A stretch of 64,000 bases of DNA from contig NZ_JAUSST010000008.1 of assembly GCF_030812415.1 (NCBI RefSeq), forward strand, positions 62,001 through 126,000, written 5' to 3'. Position 1 is the first letter of the stretch, and the number at the start of each line of letters is the position of its first letter. A program made the position numbers and the translations under genes. Origin of the DNA: Paenibacillus harenae. Its GTDB lineage: Bacteria; Bacillota; Bacilli; Paenibacillales; Paenibacillaceae. Below the pieces are notes generated by a model, which had not been told where the DNA came from, ran no database searches, and saw only the letters and a list, made by a program, of their open reading frames with translations. Below are positions 25,441 through 34,387 of the stretch, in pieces.

Positions 25441-26295
25441 GTGAGTGACCAGCTTAACGCTTCCGTCGTTGGAGGCAAAAGCTTTACCGCTGTTGCTATC
25501 AATTGCGCCTCGAAAGCAGGCGAATGGATTAAGACAAAGCTTGGCAATTACGCTAGCCTTGATATAAAGTACTCTTCCCATGATCTTGTAACGGAGATCG
25601 ACAAGGGCTCCGAACGGCTGATCAAAAATTTGGTCATGACGCATTTCCCGCACCACTCCTTCTTAGGGGAGGAAGGCGTTGAGCCCGGGCCAAAAGCGTC
25701 TGCGAAGGCGCTGGAAGACAAGCTGGATGCCGAATATTTATGGATCGTCGATCCGATCGACGGCACGACGAACTTCGTGCACGGCTTCCCGTTCTTCTGC
25801 GTATCGATCGCGCTTGCTCATAAGGGCGACGTCATCGTCGGCGTCGTATACGATCCTGTGAAGGATGAGCTGTTTGTCGCCGAGAAGGGCAAAGGCGCTT
25901 ATGTGCACGGCAAGCGGATGAGTGTATCGAGCGAGGAGACGCTGCGCGGAAGCCTTGTTGCGACGGGACTTCCAGCCGATCATCACTATGCGCTTCCCGT
26001 TAATTTGAAAGGCATTGCCGCGGTAGCTCCGCAGGTGCGCAATCTTCGAATCGCCGGTTCGGCTGCCCTTCATATGGCGTATGTGGCGGCAGGACGCCTA
26101 AGCGGCTTCTGGGAAATCGGCCTGAGCAGCTGGGACTTAGCGGCGGGCGCGCTGCTGATCCAAGAATCCGGCGGTATCGTGACGGATACGAACGGCAAGC
26201 CGTACGATCTGAGCGTACGCAATGTGATGGCTTCGAACGGTCGCATACAAGACGAGTTAATCGCAGCGCTGGCAGCGGCGAATGCAAATGAATAA
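25441..26295 (+). CDS. suhB: Inositol monophosphatase family protein
   Basis: A Mg-dependent phosphatase of the IMPase/SuhB family, 284 residues. Metal ligands: E77/E78 in SFLGEEG, D104 and D107 in WIVDPIDGTTNF, and D232 in SSWDLAAG. DLVTEIDKGSE is the N-terminal family block. The substrate may be inositol phosphate or another sugar phosphate such as NADP or AMP-type esters; sequence does not tell. The start is GTG behind GAGTGATGG. Monocistronic, with its own terminator. Confidence 0.92.
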   Translation: MSDQLNASVVGGKSFTAVAINCASKAGEWIKTKLGNYASLDIKYSSHDLVTEIDKGSERLIKNLVMTHFPHHSFLGEEGVEPGPKASAKALEDKLDAEYLWIVDPIDGTTNFVHGFPFFCVSIALAHKGDVIVGVVYDPVKDELFVAEKGKGAYVHGKRMSVSSEETLRGSLVATGLPADHHYALPVNLKGIAAVAPQVRNLRIAGSAALHMAYVAAGRLSGFWEIGLSSWDLAAGALLIQESGGIVTDTNGKPYDLSVRNVMASNGRIQDELIAALAAANANE

Positions 26296-26305
26296 GGAAT
26301 AGCAG

Positions 26306-26354
26306 AAGGACAGCATGCCCTCACGTTAGAGCGCAAGTGGCTGTCCTTTTTTTG
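26306..26354 (+). terminator. Intrinsic terminator of the inositol monophosphatase gene
   Basis: AAGGACAGC pairs with GCTGTCCTT over a long loop and is followed by a T-tract. Confidence 0.8.
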
Positions 26355-26450
26355 CATAGTGTGCGGGCTATGGTTGGTTTCTTCGGGAAATTGTCTATAA
26401 TGCATGAAAAGATGATAGTTTCGATTAATAGCGAGAGAGGATGATAGACG

Positions 26451-27617
26451 ATGAATCAAGCGCATATGACCAGGTTAGCGGCTGTCGTTATCGTATGTTC
26501 ATTCATACTGGCAGCCTGCGACAACAACAGAGCTGAAAACGCAGGCAAAGCAACGGTTGCTCCAACGATTGTGCCAACGACGGTTGCAACGATTGGCGGT
26601 GAGCCGACTTCCGGAGCGGATCCAACGGCTGCGCCTGAATCGAACGAATCTTACTCGGTTCTCGCCGAGAAACTACAGATTCCATGGGTCATTGAGTTTG
26701 ACGGGGATACGGTGTACATAAGCGAGCGGGAAGGGGCTATTGTTAAGCTGGAGGGGGGAGCCTTGGAGCGTCAATCCGTACAACTCAGCAAGAGCGTGAG
26801 ACATAGAGGGGAAGGCGGCTTTCTCGGCTTGCTGCTGGCTCCGGACTTCAGTACGACGGGACTGGCTTACGCCTACCACACCTATGAAGAGAATGGTGCG
26901 CTTTTGAACCGTATCGTTCTTATTAAGCAGGATGCAGGGAAATGGACCGAAGTGCGCGCGTTGCTCGAAGGCATCCCTGGAGCAGCTAACCACGATGGCG
27001 GCAGAATGGCTATCGGGCCGGATGGGATGCTGTATGTGACGACGGGAGATGCTCAGCAGCCGGAGCTTGCTCAAGATCGAAGCAGTCTGGCGGGCAAAAT
27101 ATTAAGGCTGACATTGGATGGCAAAGTGCCGGCCGACAATCCTTTTGCTAATTCGTATGTGTACAGCTATGGTCATCGTAATCCGCAAGGACTTGCATGG
27201 GACGATAAGGGCGTGCTGTTCAATACCGAGCATGGGCCATCGGGCGATCCGGGCGGTCATGACGAGATTAACCGGATCGAGGCAGTCGGCAATTACGGAT
27301 GGCCGACCGTGTACGGCGACGACAATCGCAGCGGGATGATCGCTCCACTATATCATACGGGGGAAGAGGCTATTGCGCCTTCAGGAGCCGCAATGGATGA
27401 GAGAAATCGTCTGTTGATCGCTACGTTAAGAGGAGAAGCGCTCTACCGCTATGATACGGTTGCCGGCAAGATGGAGAAGGTGTTCACAGGCGCGGGAAGG
27501 CTGCGCGACGTGAAGGTACACGATGGACAAATCTACGTGATCACGAATAACACGGACGGTAGAGGGATTCCGACGGATGCGGATGATAGGCTGTTAATTT
27601 TAAACAACGTTAATTAG
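26451..27617 (+). CDS. PQQ-dependent sugar dehydrogenase-like lipoprotein
   Basis: 388 residues. The signal peptide ends in LAAC with lipidation at C23, then a Thr/Pro-rich linker and a six-bladed beta-propeller of the soluble glucose dehydrogenase/YliI family. Propeller marks: EGGFLGLLLAPDF, NHDGGRMAIGPDGMLYVTTGD, YSYGHRNPQGLAWD and EHGPSGDPGGHDEINRI. PQQ-binding residues of the family lie in these blocks. No PQQ biosynthesis gene is in the window, so cofactor use is open. It acts on the outer face of the membrane. Confidence 0.9.
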   Translation: MNQAHMTRLAAVVIVCSFILAACDNNRAENAGKATVAPTIVPTTVATIGGEPTSGADPTAAPESNESYSVLAEKLQIPWVIEFDGDTVYISEREGAIVKLEGGALERQSVQLSKSVRHRGEGGFLGLLLAPDFSTTGLAYAYHTYEENGALLNRIVLIKQDAGKWTEVRALLEGIPGAANHDGGRMAIGPDGMLYVTTGDAQQPELAQDRSSLAGKILRLTLDGKVPADNPFANSYVYSYGHRNPQGLAWDDKGVLFNTEHGPSGDPGGHDEINRIEAVGNYGWPTVYGDDNRSGMIAPLYHTGEEAIAPSGAAMDERNRLLIATLRGEALYRYDTVAGKMEKVFTGAGRLRDVKVHDGQIYVITNNTDGRGIPTDADDRLLILNNVN

Positions 27618-27835
27618 AATCGTGCTGGAAAGCAGCTCTATTCTGCTAAATTGCGCGTGTAGTTGGCGCATAGATATAGAAAGTATATCTATCTGTCTGA
27701 GAGAACGGCGATAATGGTGCGTCAGGCGGTTGGTTGAACGGAATAGTACTGGAAAGCAGCACTATTCGCCAATATGGATGTGTTGAAGGCAGATAGATAC
27801 AGAAAGTGTATCTATCTGCCTTCTGTCGTGCGGGG
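27617..27835. repeat. Two copies of a double-hairpin element between convergent genes
   Basis: Each copy (starting at 27617 and 27741, 124 bp apart) has hairpin 1, GAATAGT-a-CTG-gaaag-CAG-c-ACTATTC in copy 2, and hairpin 2, GATAGATAC-agaaagt-GTATCTATC. Both loops contain GAAAG. Hairpin 2 of copy 2 has a perfect stem of at least 12 bp. Copy 1 overlaps the last base of the sugar dehydrogenase stop codon. Confidence 0.85.
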
Positions 27836-27848
27836 GAGCGATTTGACT

Positions 27849-29159
27849 TTACAGGTGTGCCATCGCTTTGCGGACTGCTTCGATCGTTGCGTCGATATCG
27901 TCAGTCGTATGCGCCGTCGTCATGAACCATGCCTCATATTTGGAAGGGGCAAGGTTAATGCTTTGATCGAGCATAAGGCGGAAGAACTTGGCGAACCGTT
28001 CTCCGTCCGTGTCCTGCGCTTCATCGTAATTAGTCACTTTGTGGTCGCAGAAGTGAGCGGAGAATGACCCTCTAATCTGGTTAACGGTTAATGGGATGCT
28101 ATGTTCCTTTGCCGCTGACAGCAGGCCGTCTGCAAGACGGGCGGCAAGCTTATCCATGCGGTCATAGATGCCCGGCTCTTGAAGCAGCTCCAGACAGGCG
28201 ATACCCGCCGAGATCGAGGCGGGATTGCCGGCCATCGTGCCGGCTTGGTAGGCAGGTCCGAGCGGAGCGACCTGCTCCATGATTTCTTTGCGGCCGCCGT
28301 AAGCTCCGATCGGCAGACCGCCGCCGATGATTTTGCCAAGGGCGGTCAGATCCGGTTCGATAGCGGCGCGGTCGGGGAAGATGCCGTAAGTCTGAGCTGC
28401 GCCATAGTGGAAGCGGAACGCGCTAATGACTTCGTCGTAAACGACTAGCGCTCCAGCCTCGCGCGTCAGCTTGCATAATCCTTCAAGAAAGCCTTCATGG
28501 GGCATAACCATGCCGAAGTTTCCGACAATCGGCTCGACCATAACCGCTGCCGTATCGTCCCCCCAGCGGTCCAGGGCAAGCTTAAGCGCTTCAAGATCGT
28601 TGAATGGCACCGTAATGACCTCTTGCGCGATGCTTGTCGGGATGCCCGCGCTGTCCGGAATGCCGAGCGTGGAAGGCCCAGAGCCGGCTGCGACGAGCAC
28701 AAGGTCGGAATGGCCGTGGTAGCAGCCGGCGAATTTAATGATTTTGGTTCGTTCCGTATAAGCGCGGGCTACGCGAATCGTCGTCATGACCGCTTCCGTG
28801 CCGGAGTTGACGAAGCGAACCTTGTCAAGCGAAGGGATCGCTTCCTTCAGCATGCGAGCGAGCGTAATCTCAAGCTCGGTTGGCGTTCCGTACAACGTGC
28901 CGTTCTGCGCGGCCGTTACGATCGCTTTCGTAATATGCGGATGGGCATGACCCGTTATGATAGGCCCGTATGCGGCCAAGTAATCGATGTATCGATTATC
29001 GTCGACATCCCAGAAGTACGCGCCTTCTGCCCGTTTCATGAATACGGGAGCGCCTCCGCCTACCGCCTTGTACGAGCGGGACGGGCTATTGACGCCGCCT
29101 ACGATATGTGCCAGAGCTTGCTCATATAGGACGCCGGATTGTGGTCGTTGCAAAGTCAT
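27849..29159 (-). CDS. hemL: Glutamate-1-semialdehyde 2,1-aminomutase
   Basis: A PLP enzyme forming 5-aminolevulinate for tetrapyrroles. 436 residues. The PLP lysine is K276 in LTALGKIIGGGLPIGAYGG, with D242 in VVYDEVISAFR. FVNSGTEAVMTTIRVARAYT and FAGCYHGHSD are family blocks. No other hem genes are adjacent, so this may be the extra hemL2/GsaB-type copy common in Bacillales. GAGGA lies about 11 bases before the ATG. Confidence 0.95.
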   Translation of the reverse strand: MTLQRPQSGVLYEQALAHIVGGVNSPSRSYKAVGGGAPVFMKRAEGAYFWDVDDNRYIDYLAAYGPIITGHAHPHITKAIVTAAQNGTLYGTPTELEITLARMLKEAIPSLDKVRFVNSGTEAVMTTIRVARAYTERTKIIKFAGCYHGHSDLVLVAAGSGPSTLGIPDSAGIPTSIAQEVITVPFNDLEALKLALDRWGDDTAAVMVEPIVGNFGMVMPHEGFLEGLCKLTREAGALVVYDEVISAFRFHYGAAQTYGIFPDRAAIEPDLTALGKIIGGGLPIGAYGGRKEIMEQVAPLGPAYQAGTMAGNPASISAGIACLELLQEPGIYDRMDKLAARLADGLLSAAKEHSIPLTVNQIRGSFSAHFCDHKVTNYDEAQDTDGERFAKFFRLMLDQSINLAPSKYEAWFMTTAHTTDDIDATIEAVRKAMAHL

Positions 29160-29264
29160 GGTATGTATTCCTCCTCATTAAACACATTCAAAACGCTATC
29201 TTCTAGAATACAAAAGCCGCGCCAAAAAGTACAATGCGAATATGGACGGCTCCGAGTTTAATCA

Positions 29265-29310
29265 TGAAAAAAAGACGCAAGCGGATACCATCCATCCGCC
29301 TACGTCTTTA
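29265..29310 (-). terminator. Intrinsic terminator of the LCP gene
   Basis: On the minus strand, AAAGACG and GGCGGAT arms pair with ATCCGC and CGTCTTT, followed by TTTTTC. Confidence 0.85.
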
Positions 29311-29313
29311 TCG

Positions 29314-30345
29314 TTACTCGTTAGTTGCATTCGAGCCGTTATCCGAAGGAACAGGCGTCTCGGATACGACAGGAATCGTCTCGTCGGATTGCAGCAGTTC
29401 CTGAATGTACTCGTGAAGCTCATCCTCGTCCTTAACAGCGATAACGGATGCGCCGCCTACGCGATCCTCCGCGATCAGCTCCATCGGAGGCACTTGCGTC
29501 GTACCGGCTACATGGCTCTTCACGCCGAGCTGTCCAAGCTTCAGCATGTCGTTGACGGACAAGTTCATATCGACGTAAGGCTGTACGCTCTCAAGAATCT
29601 CCTTCATCCGAATGAGGTTCCAGGTCGATTGAAGCTCCTTGGCTACCGCCTTAAGGAAGTTGCGCTGCCGCTCGGTCCGGGTGAAATCGCTCATCGCATC
29701 ATGCCGGAAACGAACGTATTGAAGCGCCTTGTCCCCATCGAGATGCTGGAAGCCTTCTTTCAAGTCTATATCATAGCGGTTCTGGTCGCCGTTGTCCGTG
29801 TAACGCATATCCTTCTCGACATAGAAGTCGATGCCGCCGATCGTATCGACGAGCGCCTTGAACCCTTCGAAGTCGGTGTACACGTAGTACTGAATATCAA
29901 GTCCGAGCAAGTCGCCAACGGTCTTCATAGCCAGCGGGTAATCGCCTAGCGTAAGTGCCGTATTAATGCGGCCGCGGCCGTGGCCCTCAATCTCGACATA
30001 CGTATCGCGGAGGACGGATAATAGATGCGCCTTCTTCGTCACAGGGTCGAACGAAGCGACCATAATGGAGTCGGAACGGGCTTTCTCTCCTTCATCCAAG
30101 CCGCGGGCGTCGCCGCCAAGCAGCAAAATATTGACGCGCTCCGTGCCTTCCCATTCGGGTACCGGTATAGGCGTTTCCGATGTGCCGTTAGGCGTTGACT
30201 CAACGACTGGATCCTGGAAATTATCCAAAGCATTATATACGCCGACGCTCCAATAGATGGCGTAGCCGACGACGGCGACAATGATGACCAAGAAGCTGAT
30301 GAGAATCCATTTCCAAGTTTTTTTGGTCTTCGGTTTGTTTTGCAT
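29314..30345 (-). CDS. LytR-CpsA-Psr (LCP) family cell wall glycopolymer ligase
   Basis: 343 residues. A short basic N-terminus and one transmembrane helix (about 13-33) place the LCP domain outside the cell. Core motifs: NILLLGGDARGLDEGEKARSDSIMV, LLSVLRDTYVEIEGHGRGRINTAL, VDTIGGIDFYVEKDM and ALQYVRFRHDAMSDFTRTERQRNFL, which carry the Arg and Asp residues used for polyprenyl-phosphate and Mg binding. The family transfers teichoic acid-like polymers onto peptidoglycan. AAAGGAG lies 13 bases before the ATG. Confidence 0.95.
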   Translation of the reverse strand: MQNKPKTKKTWKWILISFLVIIVAVVGYAIYWSVGVYNALDNFQDPVVESTPNGTSETPIPVPEWEGTERVNILLLGGDARGLDEGEKARSDSIMVASFDPVTKKAHLLSVLRDTYVEIEGHGRGRINTALTLGDYPLAMKTVGDLLGLDIQYYVYTDFEGFKALVDTIGGIDFYVEKDMRYTDNGDQNRYDIDLKEGFQHLDGDKALQYVRFRHDAMSDFTRTERQRNFLKAVAKELQSTWNLIRMKEILESVQPYVDMNLSVNDMLKLGQLGVKSHVAGTTQVPPMELIAEDRVGGASVIAVKDEDELHEYIQELLQSDETIPVVSETPVPSDNGSNATNE

Positions 30346-30635
30346 TTCGTTAGTAGTGCTCCTTTCAATGCGCAGAGACTGATTCGTATGAAAGCTCGAT
30401 TATTGGCATGCATGGATAGCATGAAGACAATGAAAACTAGTATGAACCTAATATTTGCAGTATAGGGTTGTTTCAGTGGTCTAAATCATGCGATTGCTAT
30501 GAATTCAAATAATATTTGCTGTTCCATCCCGTAGAAGTTGACTTGACGCCGAATATTCCATATTTATGCTGTGAAAAAACAAAAAATCCTTCGTTCATGA
30601 AAGAGCGGGCACGAAACCAAGCTTTCGCCATCAGA
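30346..30635. other. AT-rich intergenic stretch before the 101-bp array
   Basis: It holds the leader of the leftward LCP gene. A very degenerate trace of the array unit appears near 30610 (ACGAAACCAAGCTTTCG). The open frames here change phase with each 101-bp unit and look non-coding. Confidence 0.5.
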
Positions 30636-31062
30636 AGCCGGCATTACCCGTTTACGCTTTTAATACAAGAATTAACGTACGAGATGTGCCATAATCATCT
30701 TGTGGTTCTACGCGAAACGAAGCTTGTATCACCAAAGGTTGACACAAGGCGTTTACGCCTTAAATACAAGGATTCATACACTGGATCTGCATTTATCGCC
30801 TTGTATTTCTACGCGAAACGAAGCTTGTATTACCAAAGGTTGACACAAGGCGTTTACGCTTTAAATACAAGGATTCATGCACTGGATCTGCATTTATCGC
30901 CTTGTATTTCTACGCGAAACGAAACTTGTGTTATCAAAGGTTGACACAAGGCGTTTACGCTTTAAATACAAGGATTCATGCATGGAATCTGCATTTATCG
31001 TCCTGTATTTCTACGTGAAACGAAACTTGTGTTACCAAAGGTTGACACAAGGCGTTTACGCT
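30636..31062. repeat. 101-bp tandem repeat array, three full, one degenerate and one partial unit
   Basis: GGTTGACACAAGGCGTTTAC starts at 30737, 30838, 30939 and 31040, an exact 101-bp period. A degenerate unit precedes the first. Each unit holds two inverted repeats, CTTGTGT/ACACAAG and AATACAAGG/CCTTGTATT, and TTGACA with TAAATA 16 bases downstream. The period is not a multiple of 3, which argues against coding. Confidence 0.95.
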
Positions 31063-31074
31063 TGCCCTTATCTA

Positions 31075-31088
31075 ATGTAATATTACAT
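31075..31088. promoter_or_regulatory. 14-bp perfect palindrome between the array and the ABC-2 operon
   Basis: ATGTAATATTACAT, directly after the last partial repeat and 113 bases before the ATPase start. It could be an operator. Confidence 0.45.
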
Positions 31089-31200
31089 ATCATAAAATTA
31101 TAAAGCTGAACGCTGCTTGGAAGCAAGTTTTATCGATTCAGCCAATAAAAAATCGTAATTTCCCAGGAAATGTCGAACGAGAGGAGCTAGACAACACGCT

Positions 31201-32226
31201 ATGCTGGCTATAGATGTGAAGGATTTACGCAAGCAATTCAAGGTTCAGAAAAACCGCGAAGGGCTGTCGGGTGCGCTTAAGGACTTGTTCAAGCGCGAAT
31301 ATAACGAGGTAACGGCGGTCAAAGATATTTCGTTCCAAATCCCGCAAGGGGAAATATGCGGCTATATCGGCGAGAACGGGGCAGGCAAGTCGACGACGAT
31401 CAAGATGCTGACCGGCATTCTTGTGCCTACAGCCGGCCATATCAAGGTCAACGGCTACGTGCCCTACAAGGATCGCGAGCAATTCGTAGGCGGCATCGGC
31501 GTCGTATTCGGTCAGCGCTCCCAGCTATGGTGGGACATCGGAGTAATCGAGTCGTTCCAGCTGCTGCGCAAAGTATACCGCGTATCGGAAGCGGACTTCC
31601 GCAAAAGATTGGACAACCTCGTGGAACGCCTCCAACTGGGCGATCTGCTTAACCGCCCGGTCCGCAAGCTTAGCCTCGGACAACGGATGCGCTGCGAGCT
31701 CGTTGCTTCGCTGCTGCATAATCCGTCGATCCTTTTCCTCGACGAACCGACGATCGGGCTCGATATAGTCGTGAAGACGGAGATCCGCGACTTTTTATTA
31801 GAGATGAACCGCGAGCACGGAACGACGATCCTGCTCACGACGCATGACTTGCAAGATATTGAAGCGTTATGTTCGCGTGTCATTATGCTCGACGACGGCC
31901 GCATTATTTATGACGGCGGACTTGACGATTTGAAGAGCCGCTGGAGCAAGGGCCGCGAAATTCAGTTCCAATTCGCCGGGCATACGCCGCTGGCGAAGCT
32001 GCAGCAATTGACGGAAGAGCTTGCTGTAACATGGTCGCTTGAGAACGACGTGACCGCGAAAATGTGGCTGCCGCACGAAGTGAACGTATCCGACGCGCTC
32101 TCGAAGGTCGTGGCCGGTACCGAAATCCGCGACATCAAAATTTTCGAGACGAACACGGACGATATCGTCCGCAGCATCTACTCATCCGGCTCTGCCGAAG
32201 TCTCGAAGGAGACGAGCGGACAATGA
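31201..32226 (+). CDS. ABC-2 type exporter, ATP-binding subunit
   Basis: 341 residues. The nucleotide-binding domain is complete: Walker A GENGAGKSTT, signature LSLGQRMRCELVASLLHNP, Walker B ILFLDEPTIGLD and H-loop TTHDL. The insert EGLSGALKDLFKREYNEVTAVKDISF near the N-terminus and the GQRSQLWWDIGVIESFQLLRKVY block are typical of the group paired with DUF990 (ABC2_membrane_6) permeases. The substrate is unknown. The last base codons overlap the first permease by 4 bases. A 101-bp array and a palindrome lie just upstream. Confidence 0.92.
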   Translation: MLAIDVKDLRKQFKVQKNREGLSGALKDLFKREYNEVTAVKDISFQIPQGEICGYIGENGAGKSTTIKMLTGILVPTAGHIKVNGYVPYKDREQFVGGIGVVFGQRSQLWWDIGVIESFQLLRKVYRVSEADFRKRLDNLVERLQLGDLLNRPVRKLSLGQRMRCELVASLLHNPSILFLDEPTIGLDIVVKTEIRDFLLEMNREHGTTILLTTHDLQDIEALCSRVIMLDDGRIIYDGGLDDLKSRWSKGREIQFQFAGHTPLAKLQQLTEELAVTWSLENDVTAKMWLPHEVNVSDALSKVVAGTEIRDIKIFETNTDDIVRSIYSSGSAEVSKETSGQ

Positions 32227-33017
32227 TGAGCGCTTATATCGACTTTATTCGGATACGCTTCCTGATGATGCTCGCTTACCGCGTTAACTATTATAGCGGT
32301 ATCGTTATTTATGCCATTAACATCGGTGCGTACTATTTTCTGTGGCAAGCGATCTATGGCGATAAGGAGTCGCTCGCCGGCTTTACCGTCGCGCAGATGA
32401 CGACTTACGTCGCCGTCTCGTGGATGGCGCGCGCGTTCTACTTCAACAACCTGGACCGCGAGATAGCGAATGAAATACGCGACGGCAGCGTCGCCGTTCA
32501 ACTCATTCGGCCCTATTCCTATCTGTTCGTGAAAATGATGCAAGGGTTCGGCGAAGGTTTGTTCCGCATGCTTTTGTTCATGGTGCCGGGCATGATCGTC
32601 GTCTGCCTGCTGTTCCCGGTGAAGCTGCCGACCGATCTCTCGACATGGCTGATCTATCTCGTCATGCTGTTCTTCAGCTTTCTGATCAATTCACAAATCA
32701 ATATTCTTACAGGCCTATTCGCCTTTTTCGTCGAAAATAACGAGGGTATGATGCGCATGAAGCGCGTCATGGTCGACCTGTTCTCCGGCGTCGTCGTTCC
32801 GATCGCTTTCTTCCCGGGCTGGCTCTCGGGGATTATGCAGTGGCTGCCGTTCCAAGCGATTACGTATTTGCCAAGCGCGGTATTCACGGGCCGTACGCCA
32901 AGCAACGAGATTGCCGGGGTACTTGGCTTGCAGGTCGTATGGTTTTTAGGACTATTACTGCCGATTTGGTTCGTGTGGCGTACAGCACGCAAGCGGACGT
33001 TCGTGCAAGGAGGATAA
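32223..33017 (+). CDS. ABC-2 family permease (DUF990-like), first subunit
   Basis: 264 residues with about six membrane helices. Features of the DUF990/ABC2_membrane_6 family: an N-terminal RIRFLMMLAYRVNYYSGIVIY, then REIANEIRDGSVAVQLIRPYSYLF and AITYLPSAVFTGR near the end. Its ATG overlaps the ATPase stop (ATGATGA) and AAGGAG lies 11 bases upstream. It probably forms a heterodimeric channel with the next gene product. Confidence 0.88.
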   Translation: MMSAYIDFIRIRFLMMLAYRVNYYSGIVIYAINIGAYYFLWQAIYGDKESLAGFTVAQMTTYVAVSWMARAFYFNNLDREIANEIRDGSVAVQLIRPYSYLFVKMMQGFGEGLFRMLLFMVPGMIVVCLLFPVKLPTDLSTWLIYLVMLFFSFLINSQINILTGLFAFFVENNEGMMRMKRVMVDLFSGVVVPIAFFPGWLSGIMQWLPFQAITYLPSAVFTGRTPSNEIAGVLGLQVVWFLGLLLPIWFVWRTARKRTFVQGG

Positions 33018-33023
33018 CCAGAG

Positions 33024-33815
33024 ATGAGATACGCGGAACTATTTTGGGAATATTTAAAGAACTATGCCAAGACGCGTCTGACTTACCGCGCCGACTTCTG
33101 GATTGAAGTGCTGTCCGATCTGCTGTTCCAAGGGATGAACCTGATCTTCATATTGATCGTATTCCAGCATACGCCGTCGCTCGGCGGCTGGTCGGAGGCG
33201 GAGGTCGTCTTCGTCTACGGCTTCTTCATGATTCCTTTCGGTATATTCAGTACGTTCTTCAGCATCTGGAATTTCAGCGAGCGCTATATCGTGAAGGGCG
33301 AGATGGACCGGGTACTCACCAGGCCGGCTCATAACCTCTATCAAGTATTGCTCGAAAATGTCGATCCGCCGTCGCTGATCGGCTCGTTCGTCGGCGCCGT
33401 CATTATGGTTATATGCTGGACGCAGCTCGGCTTGCCGTTCCATGTAATGGACATTGTGATGCTGCTCGTGTTCGTCATCGGCGCCGTTCTTATTTATGCG
33501 GGTCTGTATACGGCGCTCAGCGCGTTGTCTTTCTACTCGGATGCGCCGACAGGCATCGTGCCGCTTATGTATAACATTCAGAACTATGGCCGCTATCCGG
33601 TCAACATTTACAATAAAATGATTCGTTTCGTACTCACTTGGCTGCTGCCGTTCGCCTTCGTCGGCGTCATTCCGGCGTCGTACTTCCTGGAGCAAAAGGC
33701 GGACGATCTGTCGCGCCTTGCCTGGTTCACGCCGATCATGGGCATTATCGTGTTCGGGCTCGGGCTCGCGTTCTGGAATAACGGCGTCAAACGATACAGA
33801 GGAGCGGGCTCTTAA
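33024..33815 (+). CDS. ABC-2 family permease (DUF990-like), second subunit
   Basis: 263 residues, about six membrane helices, same family as its neighbour: LTYRADFWIEVLSDLLFQ, then ERYIVKGEMDRVLTRPAHNLYQVLLE and VTWLLPFAFVGVIPASYFL-like ending (here LTWLLPFAFVGVIPASYFLE). It begins 6 bases after the first permease, with AGGAGG about 10 bases before its ATG. The two permeases are paralogues with different sequences, as usual in this exporter type. Confidence 0.88.
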   Translation: MRYAELFWEYLKNYAKTRLTYRADFWIEVLSDLLFQGMNLIFILIVFQHTPSLGGWSEAEVVFVYGFFMIPFGIFSTFFSIWNFSERYIVKGEMDRVLTRPAHNLYQVLLENVDPPSLIGSFVGAVIMVICWTQLGLPFHVMDIVMLLVFVIGAVLIYAGLYTALSALSFYSDAPTGIVPLMYNIQNYGRYPVNIYNKMIRFVLTWLLPFAFVGVIPASYFLEQKADDLSRLAWFTPIMGIIVFGLGLAFWNNGVKRYRGAGS

Positions 33816-33848
33816 GGTTTCGAGCTGAATCAGGAGGAATAGAGCAGC

Positions 33849-34325
33849 ATGGTTCAATTGCAATTGGGCAAAAAAGCGCCGGGCTTCACGCTAAAAGCTT
33901 CGAACGGCGAAACGGTCAAGCTTAGCGATTACATCGGACATCCGGTCGTTCTGTTTTTCTATCCGAAGGATTTGACGGCGACCTGCACGCAACAGGCATG
34001 CGATTTCCGCGATACTTATGCGGAATATCGACAGCTGGAAGCCGTTGTGCTCGGCATAAGCGCCGATGACGTCAAGTCGCATGTGAAGTTCGTGGAGAAG
34101 AAGGAGCTGCCGTTCCTGCTGCTCGCCGACACCGAGAAAAAAGTATGCGAGAAGTACGGCGTCTGGCAGCTTAAGAAGCTGTACGGCAGAGAGTATATGG
34201 GCATCGTGCGTTCCACCTTCCTGATCGACAAGAAGGGCAAACTGGTACGCGAGTGGCGCAAAGTGAAGATTAAGGACCATGTCCGGCAGGTGCTCGAGGC
34301 TATTCAAGAGCTGGACCGCAAATAG
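33849..34325 (+). CDS. bcp: Thiol peroxidase of the Bcp/PrxQ type
   Basis: 158 residues. It reduces peroxides with a reactive cysteine. The peroxidatic motif PxxxTxxC is PKDLTATC, and a second Cys lies five residues later (CTQQACDFRD), the usual resolving position. The family more often has PGCT at the active Cys; here it is ATCT. FLLLADTEKKVCEKYGVW and RSTFLIDKKG follow. AGGAGG lies before the ATG. It has its own terminator and stands 33 bases behind the exporter operon. Confidence 0.93.
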   Translation: MVQLQLGKKAPGFTLKASNGETVKLSDYIGHPVVLFFYPKDLTATCTQQACDFRDTYAEYRQLEAVVLGISADDVKSHVKFVEKKELPFLLLADTEKKVCEKYGVWQLKKLYGREYMGIVRSTFLIDKKGKLVREWRKVKIKDHVRQVLEAIQELDRK

Positions 34326-34328
34326 GCA

Positions 34329-34377
34329 ACAACAAAGAAGCAGGCTGGGGATAATCCCTTGCCTGCTTCTTTGTTGT
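34329..34377. terminator. Strong hairpin after bcp
   Basis: CAACAAAGAAGCAGGC pairs perfectly with its complement across a 15-nt loop. The T-tract is part of the closing stem. Confidence 0.85.
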
Positions 34378-34387
34378 CATAACTATA

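Noticed and set aside
30636..31062. CRISPR array
   Set aside because: The whole 101-bp unit is conserved. There are no short repeats separated by unique spacers, and no cas genes nearby.
30516..31080. Open frames of 142 and 67 residues in the 101-bp array
   Set aside because: The repeat period is not a multiple of 3, so each unit is read in a different frame; no ribosome binding site and no family likeness.
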